A stretch of 64,000 nt of DNA, from contig NZ_AFNV02000012.1 in NCBI RefSeq assembly GCF_000215955.2, positions 1 through 64,000 on the forward strand, in the 5' to 3' direction. The notes beneath the pieces were generated by a model that worked only from the letters and a program-made list of their open reading frames with translations, was not told where the DNA came from and searched no databases. This document shows positions 1 to 8,353 of the stretch, piece by piece; the stretch's first letter is position 1; each line of letters begins with the position of its first letter. A program made the translations under genes and the position numbers. The stretch comes from Salinisphaera shabanensis E1L3A. GTDB lineage: Bacteria; Pseudomonadota; Gammaproteobacteria; Nevskiales; Salinisphaeraceae.

Positions 1-27
1 GATGAACAACCTACTGAAAGATCACAG

Positions 28-531
28 CTATGACGCGATGGCTTCGACGTCTTCGACGAGCGCGAGTTCGCGACTGCTCATCATTTGATCAATGTCCACC
101 AGAATGAGCATGCGGTCATCGACACTGCCCAGCCCCAGCACATGCTCGGTCGATGTCGCCACACCGAAATCCGGCGCCGGCTTGATCTGCTCGGGCGTAA
201 GCGTCAGCACATCGGATACGCTGTCCACGACCACGCCAACCACACGCTCACCGACGTTGAGCACGATCACCACGGTGTGCTGATCATAGGCGGCATTTTC
301 CAGGCCGAATTTGATACGCGCATCGATAATGGGAACGATGCTGCCGCGCAGGTTGGTCACACCCTTGACGAAATCCGGCACGTTGGCGATTCGGGTCACC
401 TGGTTATAGCCGCGAATCTCCTGAACCTTGAGAATATCGACCCCGTATTCCTCGCCGCCTAGAGCGAATACCAGCACTTCCATATCCGCGGTCGCATCAC
501 GCGGGGTTTCATTAGCAATGACTTCAGCCAT
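28..531 (-). CDS. cheW: Chemotaxis coupling protein CheW
   Basis: CheW is the cytoplasmic adaptor that joins chemoreceptors to the kinase CheA. The 167-residue product is one CheW-type SH3-like fold: [19 protein letters not shown] near the N-terminus, then [20 protein letters not shown], and a C-terminal LVDIDQMM segment. It is the usual length for the family. It lies 35 bp downstream of cheA on the same strand and is probably the last visible gene of a motA-motB-cheA-cheW unit. The gene may be followed by more chemotaxis genes beyond the window edge. Confidence 0.95.
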   Translation of the reverse strand: MAEVIANETPRDATADMEVLVFALGGEEYGVDILKVQEIRGYNQVTRIANVPDFVKGVTNLRGSIVPIIDARIKFGLENAAYDQHTVVIVLNVGERVVGVVVDSVSDVLTLTPEQIKPAPDFGVATSTEHVLGLGSVDDRMLILVDIDQMMSSRELALVEDVEAIAS

Positions 532-566
532 GTCGTTTACTCCGTGTAACGTCCATGTATAAGGGA

Positions 567-2633
567 TCAGGCGGGCGCTACTTGCCGCACCTGGGTTTCG
601 CTCTGACGGCCTGCGCGGGAAAGCGCAACCACGTCGAGAATCAGCGCGACGCTACCGTCGCCAAGAATGGTGGCCGCCGAGATACCCACCACCTTGCGAT
701 AGTTGGTTTCCAGATTCTTGACCACCACCTGGCGCTGGCCGACGAGTTCGTCGACAAGCACCGCGAAATGGCGGCCTTCGCTTTCGATCACCATCACGAT
801 GCCGCGCAGCACATCCGTCTGGGCACCATCGATATCGAATACACGATGCATCTCGACGAGCGGCAGATATTCGCCGCGCACATACACGAGTTGCTTGTCC
901 TGCGACACACGCTTGAGCTGGTCGGCCTGAACCTGCATCGATTCCTTGATGGCGCCCAGCGGCATGATGAATACTTCTTCACCGACGCGGATCAGCATGC
1001 CGTCCATGATGGCCAGCGTCAGTGGCAGCACGATACGAATCGTCGTGCCCTGGCCGGCCGCGGACCGAATATCGACATGCCCGCCGAGCTCCTGGATGTT
1101 GCGTTTGACCACATCCATGCCCACACCGCGCCCGGAGACGTCGGTGACCGCTTCGGCGGTCGAGAAACCCGGCGCGAAAATCAGCTGCCAGACTTCATCG
1201 TCGCTCATCGTGTCAGTGACCGATAAACCGTTCTGACGCGCCTTCGACAGAATGCGCTCGCGATCAAGGCCGGCGCCGTCGTCGGAAATATCGATGAGAA
1301 TGCTGCCGCCCTGGTGCTGGGCAGCCAGCGTCAGCGTACCTGCAGCCGGCTTGCCGGCCGCCGTGCGCCGTTCCGGGGTTTCGATGCCGTGATCCAGGCT
1401 GTTGCGCACCAGGTGGGTCATCGGATCCATGATGCGCTCGATCAAACCCTTGTCGAGCTCGGTCGATTCGCCTTCCGTCACGAGATTGATTTCTTTACCC
1501 AGCTTGCGGCTGAGATCGCGCACCAGACGCGGGAAACGATTGAAGGCATAGTCCATGGGCATCATGCGCACGGACATCACCGCTTCCTGCAAATCGCGGG
1601 CGTTGCGCTGCAGCTGATTAAGGCCCTCGAGAAGCGCGCTATGCGCTTCGCTATCGAGCCCGCCGATGGTTTGCTCCAGCATCGACTGGGTGATCACCAG
1701 TTCGCCTACCAGGTTGATGATTTCATCGACCTTCTCGGTCGATACGCGCAGCGAACTGGATTCGCCGGCGGACTTCGCAGCGGCTTTCGGCTTGGCAGCC
1801 GGCGCCGCGGGCGTTGCGCTGGTCGGCGCCTTGGCCTCGTCTGAGGCAGCCGCGTCCTGCGCCCGGCTTGCGTGCTCTTCGGCAACGACCTCGCTCACGG
1901 CCTGGGCTACAACAGTCTCAGCTTGCGCAGCGGCATCCTCGGCCGCCGCGCCATTGAAATGCAGCTGGTCGGCATCGACAACGAAGCACAGCACCGATTC
2001 GATATCCTCGGCGCTGGCGTGCCCAGCTAGCGTCACTGTCAGCGTGTCGCCTTCGAATGTCTGACTTTCGATATCGCCGAACAGGCCAAGCTCTTCGACA
2101 AGTGCCGCGCATTTGCTTTCTTCGATTCCACTGATCGAAACCTGGCGTACCGCGCCTGCGGGCGGCGCAGACTCGGGTTGCGCAGCCTCGGCGGTTTCAC
2201 TCGCAGCAGCCGCCGCGCCTGAATCGGCCGCCAGTGCACCGCTACCTTGTTCGTCGAGCGTTCGCAGACGTTGTGCCATATCGTCGAACGCCTGCTTGTC
2301 CGGCTCGGCCGAGGCACGATAAGCATCGATCTGGCCCTTGAGTACATCGCGGCACTCGAGAAACAGATCGACCGCTGTACGATCCAGCACCAGCTCACCG
2401 TGACGCGCGCGGTCCAGCAGGTTTTCCAGCAGATGCGTGGTTTCCTGCAGATGCGTGAACCCGAACGTTCCGGCACCGCCCTTGATGGAGTGCGCTGCCC
2501 GGAAAATCGCGTTCAGATCTTCACTGTCCGGCGTCTCGATATCGAGATCGATAAGCAGACGTTCCATTTCGTCGAGCAGTTCGTCTGCTTCGTCGAAAAA
2601 GGTCTGGTAGAACTCGGCGATATCTAACGTCAT
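567..2633 (-). CDS. cheA: Chemotaxis histidine kinase CheA
   Basis: CheA autophosphorylates in response to receptor signals and passes phosphate to CheY and CheB. The 688-residue protein shows the family order. The HPt domain has the phospho-accepting His48 in [16 protein letters not shown] variable Ala/Glu-rich linker (about 135-290) contains a short P2-like segment. The dimerisation helices start at [18 protein letters not shown]. The HATPase domain has the N box [11 protein letters not shown], the G1 box [10 protein letters not shown] and the G2 box [12 protein letters not shown]-terminal CheW-like domain completes it. It sits between motB and cheW, as in enterobacterial mocha operons. All catalytic motifs look intact. 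Confidence 0.97.
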   Translation of the reverse strand: MTLDIAEFYQTFFDEADELLDEMERLLIDLDIETPDSEDLNAIFRAAHSIKGGAGTFGFTHLQETTHLLENLLDRARHGELVLDRTAVDLFLECRDVLKGQIDAYRASAEPDKQAFDDMAQRLRTLDEQGSGALAADSGAAAAASETAEAAQPESAPPAGAVRQVSISGIEESKCAALVEELGLFGDIESQTFEGDTLTVTLAGHASAEDIESVLCFVVDADQLHFNGAAAEDAAAQAETVVAQAVSEVVAEEHASRAQDAAASDEAKAPTSATPAAPAAKPKAAAKSAGESSSLRVSTEKVDEIINLVGELVITQSMLEQTIGGLDSEAHSALLEGLNQLQRNARDLQEAVMSVRMMPMDYAFNRFPRLVRDLSRKLGKEINLVTEGESTELDKGLIERIMDPMTHLVRNSLDHGIETPERRTAAGKPAAGTLTLAAQHQGGSILIDISDDGAGLDRERILSKARQNGLSVTDTMSDDEVWQLIFAPGFSTAEAVTDVSGRGVGMDVVKRNIQELGGHVDIRSAAGQGTTIRIVLPLTLAIMDGMLIRVGEEVFIMPLGAIKESMQVQADQLKRVSQDKQLVYVRGEYLPLVEMHRVFDIDGAQTDVLRGIVMVIESEGRHFAVLVDELVGQRQVVVKNLETNYRKVVGISAATILGDGSVALILDVVALSRAGRQSETQVRQVAPA

Positions 2634-2750
2634 GCCTGGTTATTCCGCTGTCGCTCGTGGTCGAACCCGAAAACTGATGTCCTAGGACATATCGTTCGAT
2701 CGAGACATTGCTTTAGGTTTCGATCGGATATGAATCGCAATTACACGTGA

Positions 2751-3689
2751 TCAGCCGGATTTCGCGTCGGCCGGCGGCTCGTTCGCGTCCACCTTGACCA
2801 TGCGCTCGTTGGCCCCGCTGTGCGTGTCGGCATCAGCGGACAGCGCCTGCGGGGGCGCCGCGCTTTCATCCTCGATCCGCATTTGCGCGTGTTCGTTTAG
2901 CACCAGGATGCTGATACGGCGGTTGGCTGGCGCGGCCGACGATTCCACGCCCGGCCGACTCGCCGTTGCAGCCGCGCCGATCACGCGCAAGAGCTTGTCG
3001 GCTTGCATGCCGCCCTTGATGAGCGCACGCCGTGCTGAATTGGCACGATCGGCCGAGAGTTCCCAGTTGCTGTAGCGGTGATCGCCGGAAGCAAAACGCA
3101 GATCGTCCGTATGCCCGGTCAGCGTGATCGGGTTGGGAAACTCGTTCAGCTTGGGCGCGATCTTGTAGAGCAAGGCGCTGATATAAGGCGCAAGCTCGGA
3201 ACTGCCCAGCGCGAACATCGGCCGCTGCTTGGTATCGCTGATCTGTATCAGCAGACCGTCTTCGACCACCTTGAAGCTCAGCTGCGAGCTGACGTCGTCC
3301 AGCCTCGGATCGGACTTGATCATCGACTCCAGGCCGCTTTGCAGATCACGCAGGGGCCGATGGCTGGGACGGTAATTGGTAGCATTCGGCGTGGTCAACG
3401 AGACCTCCCCTTCCGAATGCATCGGATCGTCGCCGCCACCGGGAATGGCACTGTTGCTGGCGGAAGCCTTATCGCCGCCCATGATCGCCACCTTGAGCGG
3501 CGTACGAAAGTATTCGCTCATTTCCTTGAGCTCAGCCGAACTCAGCCCCGACAAGAGCCACATCACCAGAAAGAACGCCATCATCGCGGTCATGAAATCC
3601 GCATAAGCGATCTTCCATGCACCGTGGGTTGCGTGACTCGCCGCCTTCTTGCGGCGAATGACGATCGGCCGTCGATTCGGATCGCTCAC
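2751..3689 (-). CDS. motB: Flagellar stator protein MotB
   Basis: MotB forms the proton-conducting stator with MotA and anchors it to peptidoglycan. The 312-residue protein has a basic N-terminus, one membrane helix (WKIAYADFMTAMMAFFLVMW) with the proton-carrying Asp31, a linker, and an OmpA-like peptidoglycan-binding domain with the motif TLTGHTDD followed by NWELSADRANSARR. The long Ala/Asp-rich tail after about residue 260 is likely disordered. Its start overlaps the motA stop by 4 bp, so translation is probably coupled. Asp at position 31 suggests a proton-driven rather than clearly sodium-driven motor; that is an inference. Confidence 0.97.
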   Translation of the reverse strand: MSDPNRRPIVIRRKKAASHATHGAWKIAYADFMTAMMAFFLVMWLLSGLSSAELKEMSEYFRTPLKVAIMGGDKASASNSAIPGGGDDPMHSEGEVSLTTPNATNYRPSHRPLRDLQSGLESMIKSDPRLDDVSSQLSFKVVEDGLLIQISDTKQRPMFALGSSELAPYISALLYKIAPKLNEFPNPITLTGHTDDLRFASGDHRYSNWELSADRANSARRALIKGGMQADKLLRVIGAAATASRPGVESSAAPANRRISILVLNEHAQMRIEDESAAPPQALSADADTHSGANERMVKVDANEPPADAKSG

Positions 3690-4567
3690 GGCGCGGCCTG
3701 CGCTGTGCCGCCCGACTTGACGCTGCGCACATGCTCTTCAAGTTCGTTGAACGAGGGGCGCTCGCTGGAGAACAGCGCTTTGCGACCGAATTCGATCGAC
3801 AGCGGCGGCGCATAGCCGTTGAGATTCGCCAGAAGCGTGACCTTCACGCTCTGCATGATCTTGACGACTTCCTCGACCTGCGATCGCACACGCGCCGACA
3901 GCGGGCTCACGAAACCGTAAGCAAGCAGAATACCCAGGAACGTACCCACCATCGCGTGCGCAATCAGCGGGCCGATTTCCGATGGATCGAGCGCCGCCGA
4001 CCCGAGCGCATGGACCACACCCATGACCGCCGCAACGATACCGAAGGCCGGCAGTGAATCGCCCATGGCCGCCAGGCCGTGCGCTGGAATCTCGGCTTCG
4101 TGCTGGAAAGTTTCGATCTCGTGGTCCATCAACGCCTCGATTTCGAAGGCGTCCATGTTGCCGCTGATCATCAGGCGCAGGTAATCAGTCAGGAAATCCA
4201 TGATCAGCTTGTCTTCGACAAGCTTCGGGTACGCCGAGAACAGCGTGCTTTCACGCGGGTTCTCGATATCCTGCTCGAGCGACATCATGCCGGACTGTCG
4301 CGCCTTGGCGAGCAGCAGGTAAAGCAGGGTCATCAGATCGACGCAGATCTCTTTGGAATACTGCGAGCCACGCAGGAGTTTCGGCAGCACACGAACGGTC
4401 GCGCCGATGCCCTTGCCGTTGTTGGCGGCCACGAACGCGCCGATACCGGCGCCAAAAATGATGACGAGCTCTGCCGGCTGATACAGCGCCCCCATATGCC
4501 CGCCGACCATGGCATACCCACCGAGCACGGACCCGATGACGATGACGTAACCCAAGAGTATAAGCAC
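3686..4567 (-). CDS. motA: Flagellar stator protein MotA, GTG start
   Basis: MotA is the four-helix membrane partner of MotB and contacts the rotor protein FliG. I place the start at the GTG at 4567, not at the upstream in-frame ATG at 4612. Family members begin directly with the first membrane helix (here LILLGYVIVIGSVLGGYAM), a GGGAAGG-like Shine-Dalgarno sits just before this GTG, and the resulting 293 residues match the usual MotA length of about 295. The motif SLPAFGIVAAVMGVVHALG in the third helix region is typical. It overlaps motB by 4 bp. A sigma-28-like promoter candidate lies about 60 bp upstream. Confidence 0.95.
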   Translation of the reverse strand: MLILLGYVIVIGSVLGGYAMVGGHMGALYQPAELVIIFGAGIGAFVAANNGKGIGATVRVLPKLLRGSQYSKEICVDLMTLLYLLLAKARQSGMMSLEQDIENPRESTLFSAYPKLVEDKLIMDFLTDYLRLMISGNMDAFEIEALMDHEIETFQHEAEIPAHGLAAMGDSLPAFGIVAAVMGVVHALGSAALDPSEIGPLIAHAMVGTFLGILLAYGFVSPLSARVRSQVEEVVKIMQSVKVTLLANLNGYAPPLSIEFGRKALFSSERPSFNELEEHVRSVKSGGTAQAAP

Positions 4568-4625
4568 TGTCGCCTTCCCTGACTGGACATGGCCGTAAAT
4601 ACGGACCGGCAATCTCTAGGGAGTG

Positions 4626-4652
4626 TTAGCGGCCGACAGGCCAATAGCTTGA
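4626..4652 (-). promoter_or_regulatory. Candidate sigma-28 (FliA) promoter for motAB-cheAW
   Basis: Read on the minus strand, TCAA is followed by 15 bases and then GCCGCTAA. The FliA consensus is TAAA-N15-GCCGATAA, so spacing is exact and there are two mismatches. The element lies between flhC and motA, 59 bp before the GTG start, which is a plausible leader length. A sigma-28 promoter in front of motA is known in enterobacteria, where flhDC and motAB are also neighbours. This is a sequence match only. Confidence 0.55.
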
Positions 4653-4690
4653 ATGGGTCGATGCCGAGAACTGCGGTCGTTACCGCGCGC

Positions 4691-5245
4691 TTATTCCTTC
4701 GGCTTGCGACTTTTCGTCTTCTTGAGCGTTTTGCCCGCGCGGGATGGCGGCTGGCAAATACCGCAGACAAAATCCTGATCGAGACTGTAAGCGCGGTTCA
4801 CGAACTTGCCTTTGCAGCGATTACACACCGACAGCATCATCATGTCGCTTTCGAAGAAGCGCACCAGCATCCAGGCTCGAGTCAAGCTCAAAACCGGCTT
4901 GCCATCCTCCTGTAACGGCGTCTGTTCGTTGTAAAGCCGATAAGCATTGACCACGGCTTCCATGCGACTGCGCTCCTTGCGCCGACGCAGGTAGCAGTAG
5001 GTGTTGTAAAACAGCGACGAATGAATGTTCGGCAGCCAGGTCACATACCAATCGGTAGAAAACGGCAGCATGCCCTTAGGCGGCGAGACCCCGTGGATTT
5101 CCTTGTACAGATTGATCAGACGACGCCGGCTGATGTCGGTTTCGGTCTGCAGCACCTGAAGTCGGGCACCAAGTTCAATCAGCTCGATCGCCAAGCCGAT
5201 CTGCTTGGCTTCGTCGATGACGCTCTTGTTCGTCGTCGTATTCAT
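4691..5245 (-). CDS. flhC: Flagellar transcriptional activator FlhC
   Basis: FlhC joins FlhD in the FlhD4C2 complex that turns on class II flagellar operons. The 184-residue protein is of normal length and carries four cysteines in the expected metal-binding arrangement, CNRC (141 and 144) and CGIC (161 and 164). The N-terminal helical part contains LAIELIELGARLQVL, and the middle has the aromatic stretch around WYVTWLPNIHSSLFYNTY. It follows flhD by 12 bp and is almost certainly co-transcribed. A basic tail (KTLKKTKSRKPKE) closes the protein. The downstream gene is motA. Confidence 0.95.
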   Translation of the reverse strand: MNTTTNKSVIDEAKQIGLAIELIELGARLQVLQTETDISRRRLINLYKEIHGVSPPKGMLPFSTDWYVTWLPNIHSSLFYNTYCYLRRRKERSRMEAVVNAYRLYNEQTPLQEDGKPVLSLTRAWMLVRFFESDMMMLSVCNRCKGKFVNRAYSLDQDFVCGICQPPSRAGKTLKKTKSRKPKE

Positions 5246-5257
5246 GCGGCTCGTTAG

Positions 5258-5716
5258 CTACCCTTCACCACTGCCGCTTTTGCGTTCCGCTTCGCGGTCC
5301 GCCTCACGACGTGGCTGCTTGCGGCGAGCCGGCGCCTCCGTATCCCCACCACCGTCGCCTTCGCGGCGGTCGCCAGCGGACCGACGCTCGCCGCCGCGGC
5401 GATCGCTTTTACGCTTGTTCTGCGATGACAACAGAATGCCGGCGTGCAAGCGCCGCATATCGTCATCGCGCGGCGCATTGACCAGCGCAAACAGTTGTTC
5501 CGCGCTGTCGAGGGAGAAATGACATAGGAGTTGGTTGCACCGGGCGAGCTTGGCGAGATCTGCGACCGGGATCTGGCTCAGCAGATCCGCCATGTCTTCA
5601 TCAATCTTGAGACGGAACATCGCCAATTCGCGATCAGTATTGATCAACCGCTGCATCAGAATCAGATAGGACAGATTCAGATCGCGAACATCATCGAGTA
5701 GATGCTCAACACTCAT
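5258..5716 (-). CDS. flhD: Flagellar transcriptional activator FlhD with an extended charged tail
   Basis: The first about 105 residues align with classical FlhD: DLNLSYLILMQRLINTD, AMFRLKIDEDMADLL and LCHFSLDSAEQLFALV, then DDMRRLHAGILLSSQ. FlhD works with FlhC as the master regulator of flagellar synthesis. Typical FlhD is about 105-120 residues, but this product has 152. The surplus is a C-terminal tail of about 48 residues made almost only of Arg, Lys, Glu, Asp, Gly and Ser. The tail is in the same open frame, and flhC begins 12 bp after the stop. The core call is firm; the role of the tail is unknown. Confidence 0.93.
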   Translation of the reverse strand: MSVEHLLDDVRDLNLSYLILMQRLINTDRELAMFRLKIDEDMADLLSQIPVADLAKLARCNQLLCHFSLDSAEQLFALVNAPRDDDMRRLHAGILLSSQNKRKSDRRGGERRSAGDRREGDGGGDTEAPARRKQPRREADREAERKSGSGEG

Positions 5717-6062
5717 TGGTGCCTCCCCGAGAATACGCCGCGTTGTGCAAAGCGAACTCTTGAATTTCTGGCGATATCTCCCGCTCGAAAACTGTGGTTA
5801 TCCTTTGCATCGACGCGTTGCCCTTTCGCGCCGACCGATAACACGCTATCAGCAAGGAACCCCTATTAACTTTGCCTTTACAAAAATGTCGCGCCAATTG
5901 CTTATTCCGGAACGCTATATTGTCCAAAATGCTACACGGCGTAGTAAAAAGCAAAAGCGCGCAGCGACGAACTGTCGCCGATAGACGACAGCCTATTATT
6001 CTATAATGGATTGTGCGCTATTAACACGACCGAAAATCGATCGCGCCGAACAGGGTTTGCGC
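5717..6062. other. Intergenic region upstream of flhD
   Basis: About 346 bp without a credible gene; short open frames here lack family features and codon bias. The stretch is clearly AT-richer than its surroundings, as expected for the control region of the flagellar master operon. An imperfect hairpin with arms CTGTCG and CGACAG (about 5971-5990) lies downstream of the fliK/FlhB-like unit and could weakly terminate it. I cannot place the flhDC promoter or CRP/H-NS sites with confidence. Confidence 0.5.
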
Positions 6063-6365
6063 TTAATCAAGCGATTGCGCGTCGGCTGCCGTTTCGAGCC
6101 GGTAAACCCAGGCCAGTAATTCGGCCACAGCCGTATACAGCTCGGGCGGGATGCGCTCATCGAGATCGACACGCATGAGTAGACGCACCAGCTCAGGCGA
6201 GCGATGCACGTGGAGACCGTGTTTTTCCGCTCGATCCATGATCGCCTGCGCAATATCACCGTACCCCTTGGCCACGACCCGTGGGGCATCATCCTGTTCG
6301 GCATAGCGCAGGGCAACGACGCCTGCACGATCATCGCCAGGCCGAGAACGATCGACCGCGCTCAT
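6063..6365 (-). CDS. Free FlhB C-terminal-like domain protein (EscU/YscU/HrcU family)
   Basis: The 100-residue product resembles only the cytoplasmic C-terminal domain of FlhB: VVALRYAEQDDAPRVVAKG, then MDRAEKHGLHVHRSPELVRLL and IPPELYTAVAELLAWVYRLE. Full FlhB is a membrane protein of the flagellar export gate that switches substrate from hook to filament proteins. This gene lacks membrane helices and the NPTH autocleavage site. Small soluble FlhB-like proteins next to fliK are known in proteobacteria (sometimes called FhlB). The start overlaps the fliK stop by 4 bp, which supports a shared role in substrate switching. The exact function is not established here. Confidence 0.88.
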   Translation of the reverse strand: MSAVDRSRPGDDRAGVVALRYAEQDDAPRVVAKGYGDIAQAIMDRAEKHGLHVHRSPELVRLLMRVDLDERIPPELYTAVAELLAWVYRLETAADAQSLD

Positions 6366-7495
6366 AGGACATCAGCCTCGATCAGTTCGACATGCGCTCG
6401 GGTGAACCCGGCCTGTTCGAATCGCTCCTTCAATTCGCTTGTGGCGGGCGAAACCGCGGCCGCGCCCCGTGCGCTCGACGCGAAGGCATAGACCTCGATT
6501 CCACCGCTTGCGAGATTGAGTGCGACTTCAATCTTGCCCAGCTTGGGAAGGTCCAGATGCAGCCGCGTCGAAAACGACGCCTGCTCTTGCGAGGCCGTCT
6601 CGTCGCCTGAGTCTCCCTCATCGACGTTTTCGTGAATCTCCCAGTGCATGTCGACACCGGGCCAGGCCGCACCATGCCAGCGAAAGACCGGATTACTGAG
6701 TACATCGAGCTGCTGGCGTACGACAGAAAGCAGACGCTCGTCGACGACTTCGCCGCGCGCGCCATCACCGCGGGCGTTCGATGACGTGTCCTGGAATGTG
6801 CCGGGCGCGAGCAATGCGTTGGCGACCGAATTCGACAGCGTCTGTCGAGAGGTCGCCGGTACCGGTTGCCCCTGCGCCCTGGCCTCATTCGAGGCAGTCG
6901 TTTGCGGCTTTTGATTGTGCGGTTCTTCGAGCAGCTCCGCGAACGGGCGCTGCCCGTCGAACCACTTGCTCAGGTGCGATTCATAGAACAAACCGCTGTG
7001 CGCTACCTGCTGCCCGAGTATGGCCGCCAGAATAGGCGTTGCCGGTACGCGTGCTGCCCCGAAAAGCGCCGCGGCATGAGCCGGCGTCGTATGCGCAACC
7101 GGGGCATCCCGGCGCGCCAGAAGCGAGGCAATCAGCCCACCCTCGCGACTCAGCTGTGCACGCGCCGATTCACTGTGATTGCCGCCTTCACTGCGAGTGG
7201 CCGGCAGGTAACGCTGGCTGTGCGTGATCTCACGCATAGCCGGCTTGTCCGGGCCCTGGCGTGAAGCCGGGTTATTACCCGTTGCGATCTCACCATCCGC
7301 CGAGCCACGGCCACGCAAATTGTTTGCGCCCGTACCCGGCGTGGGCCGATCAAACCCATCGGTTCGCACGCGGGCCACGGGATCGACCGGACCGAGCGGC
7401 ACATTGACCCGTCCGCCGGTAAACCGCGCCATATCCGCACGGCGCCCGAGCACCTGCGGCAACAGCGTGTCGAGCATGGGCGTGATCGTGCTCAC
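6362..7495 (-). CDS. fliK: Flagellar hook-length control protein FliK
   Basis: FliK measures hook length and triggers the export switch through FlhB. The 377-residue protein has a long, poorly conserved, probably disordered N-terminal half and a compact C-terminal Flg_hook domain (about 290-370) with LHLDLPKLGKIEVALNLASGG and the final LKERFEQAGFTRAHVELIEADVL-type helix. Its position between fliT and the FlhB-like gene supports the call. The N-terminal half shows the low similarity normal for the family, so the identification rests on the C-terminus and the context. Confidence 0.85.
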   Translation of the reverse strand: MSTITPMLDTLLPQVLGRRADMARFTGGRVNVPLGPVDPVARVRTDGFDRPTPGTGANNLRGRGSADGEIATGNNPASRQGPDKPAMREITHSQRYLPATRSEGGNHSESARAQLSREGGLIASLLARRDAPVAHTTPAHAAALFGAARVPATPILAAILGQQVAHSGLFYESHLSKWFDGQRPFAELLEEPHNQKPQTTASNEARAQGQPVPATSRQTLSNSVANALLAPGTFQDTSSNARGDGARGEVVDERLLSVVRQQLDVLSNPVFRWHGAAWPGVDMHWEIHENVDEGDSGDETASQEQASFSTRLHLDLPKLGKIEVALNLASGGIEVYAFASSARGAAAVSPATSELKERFEQAGFTRAHVELIEADVL

Positions 7496-7538
7496 AATGG
7501 CATCTTTCGCTAGGGCCTATCTCGCAGTGCGCACGGCA

Positions 7539-7880
7539 CTAGCAAATGGCTGCCTTTTCGTAGGCCTTTTTGACACGACGCTGGGAGCGCGCCTGCGAAA
7601 TAGCACCGGAAAGTTCGTCCATACGCAGTTGTAGCCGATCTCGCAGTTCCTGCTCGGTCGCTGCGATCTGTATCAGTACCGCACGCTTGGCTTCGCGAAA
7701 CGCGTCGTTCACCGCGACGTCATATTCGATACTCATGAGCGTTTCCACCTGACACAGGTGTTCGCTCTTCATTTCCACGAGGTTTTCCCACTCGCCGGCG
7801 ACCGCGATCTCGATCATTTTCTTGTTGAGTTCAAGAAGCGCGGCGTAGCCAGCGACGATATCCTGCTGCTGCTCATTCAT
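7539..7880 (-). CDS. fliT: Flagellar chaperone FliT
   Basis: FliT-type proteins are small helical export chaperones for the filament cap FliD and, in enterobacteria, also bind FlhDC. The 113-residue product is all-helical, beginning YAALLELNKKMIEIAVAGEWENLVEM, a pattern typical of FliT, with a basic C-terminus. It follows fliS by 4 bp in a fliD-fliS-fliT order that matches known flagellar operons. Sequence conservation in this family is low, so gene order carries much of the weight. Confidence 0.85.
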   Translation of the reverse strand: MNEQQQDIVAGYAALLELNKKMIEIAVAGEWENLVEMKSEHLCQVETLMSIEYDVAVNDAFREAKRAVLIQIAATEQELRDRLQLRMDELSGAISQARSQRRVKKAYEKAAIC

Positions 7881-7884
7881 GATC

Positions 7885-8331
7885 TCAGGCCTGCTGTAGC
7901 GAGGAAACGGGCTGCGGCGCTGCCACCGAGGGCATGCTCGGCACGTTGCCTATTTGCTTCCATGCCGAACCGATATCGTCGAGAAGCGTATCCACCTGGG
8001 CGATCAGCGCCGTATCGCTCTTGATATTGGCACGAATCAATGTACGGGTCATATAGTCGTAGAGGGCATCCAGACGCTCGGCGATTTCGCCGCCACGTTC
8101 GATATCCAGCGCGGCACGCAGACCGAGCTCGATGATATCGATGGCTTTCGACAACGCCTGGCCCTTGCCGGCCTGGTCGCTCTGGGAAATAGCCCATTGA
8201 GCACGCCCGAGAGCGCTGCGTGCGCCGTCGAACAAAAGCACGATCAATTGATGCGGGCTGGCGCTCATCGCGGCGGTTTCGACGCCGAGTGTCTTGTATG
8301 CGCTTGCCGCCCGGTTTGCATAAGAGGCCAT
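7885..8331 (-). CDS. fliS: Flagellin export chaperone FliS
   Basis: FliS binds the C-terminus of flagellin and prevents premature polymerisation in the cytoplasm. The 148-residue protein has the family signature SPHQLIVLLFDGARSALGRA near the N-terminus and LYDYMTRTLIRANIKSD in the middle. The helical bundle is complete, followed by a Pro/Ser-rich tail of about 20 residues. It lies directly between fliD and fliT. No flagellin gene is in this window. Confidence 0.95.
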   Translation of the reverse strand: MASYANRAASAYKTLGVETAAMSASPHQLIVLLFDGARSALGRAQWAISQSDQAGKGQALSKAIDIIELGLRAALDIERGGEIAERLDALYDYMTRTLIRANIKSDTALIAQVDTLLDDIGSAWKQIGNVPSMPSVAAPQPVSSLQQA

Positions 8332-8353
8332 GAGCGTTCCTTGCTATGAATGC

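Noticed and set aside
555-1226. Long plus-strand frame opposite cheA
   Set aside because: A His/Asp-rich shadow of cheA produced by high GC; cheA motifs are complete on the minus strand.
5706-5954. 82-codon frame overlapping the flhD start
   Set aside because: It overlaps flhD, has no family character or good ribosome site, and lies in what should be the flhDC control region.
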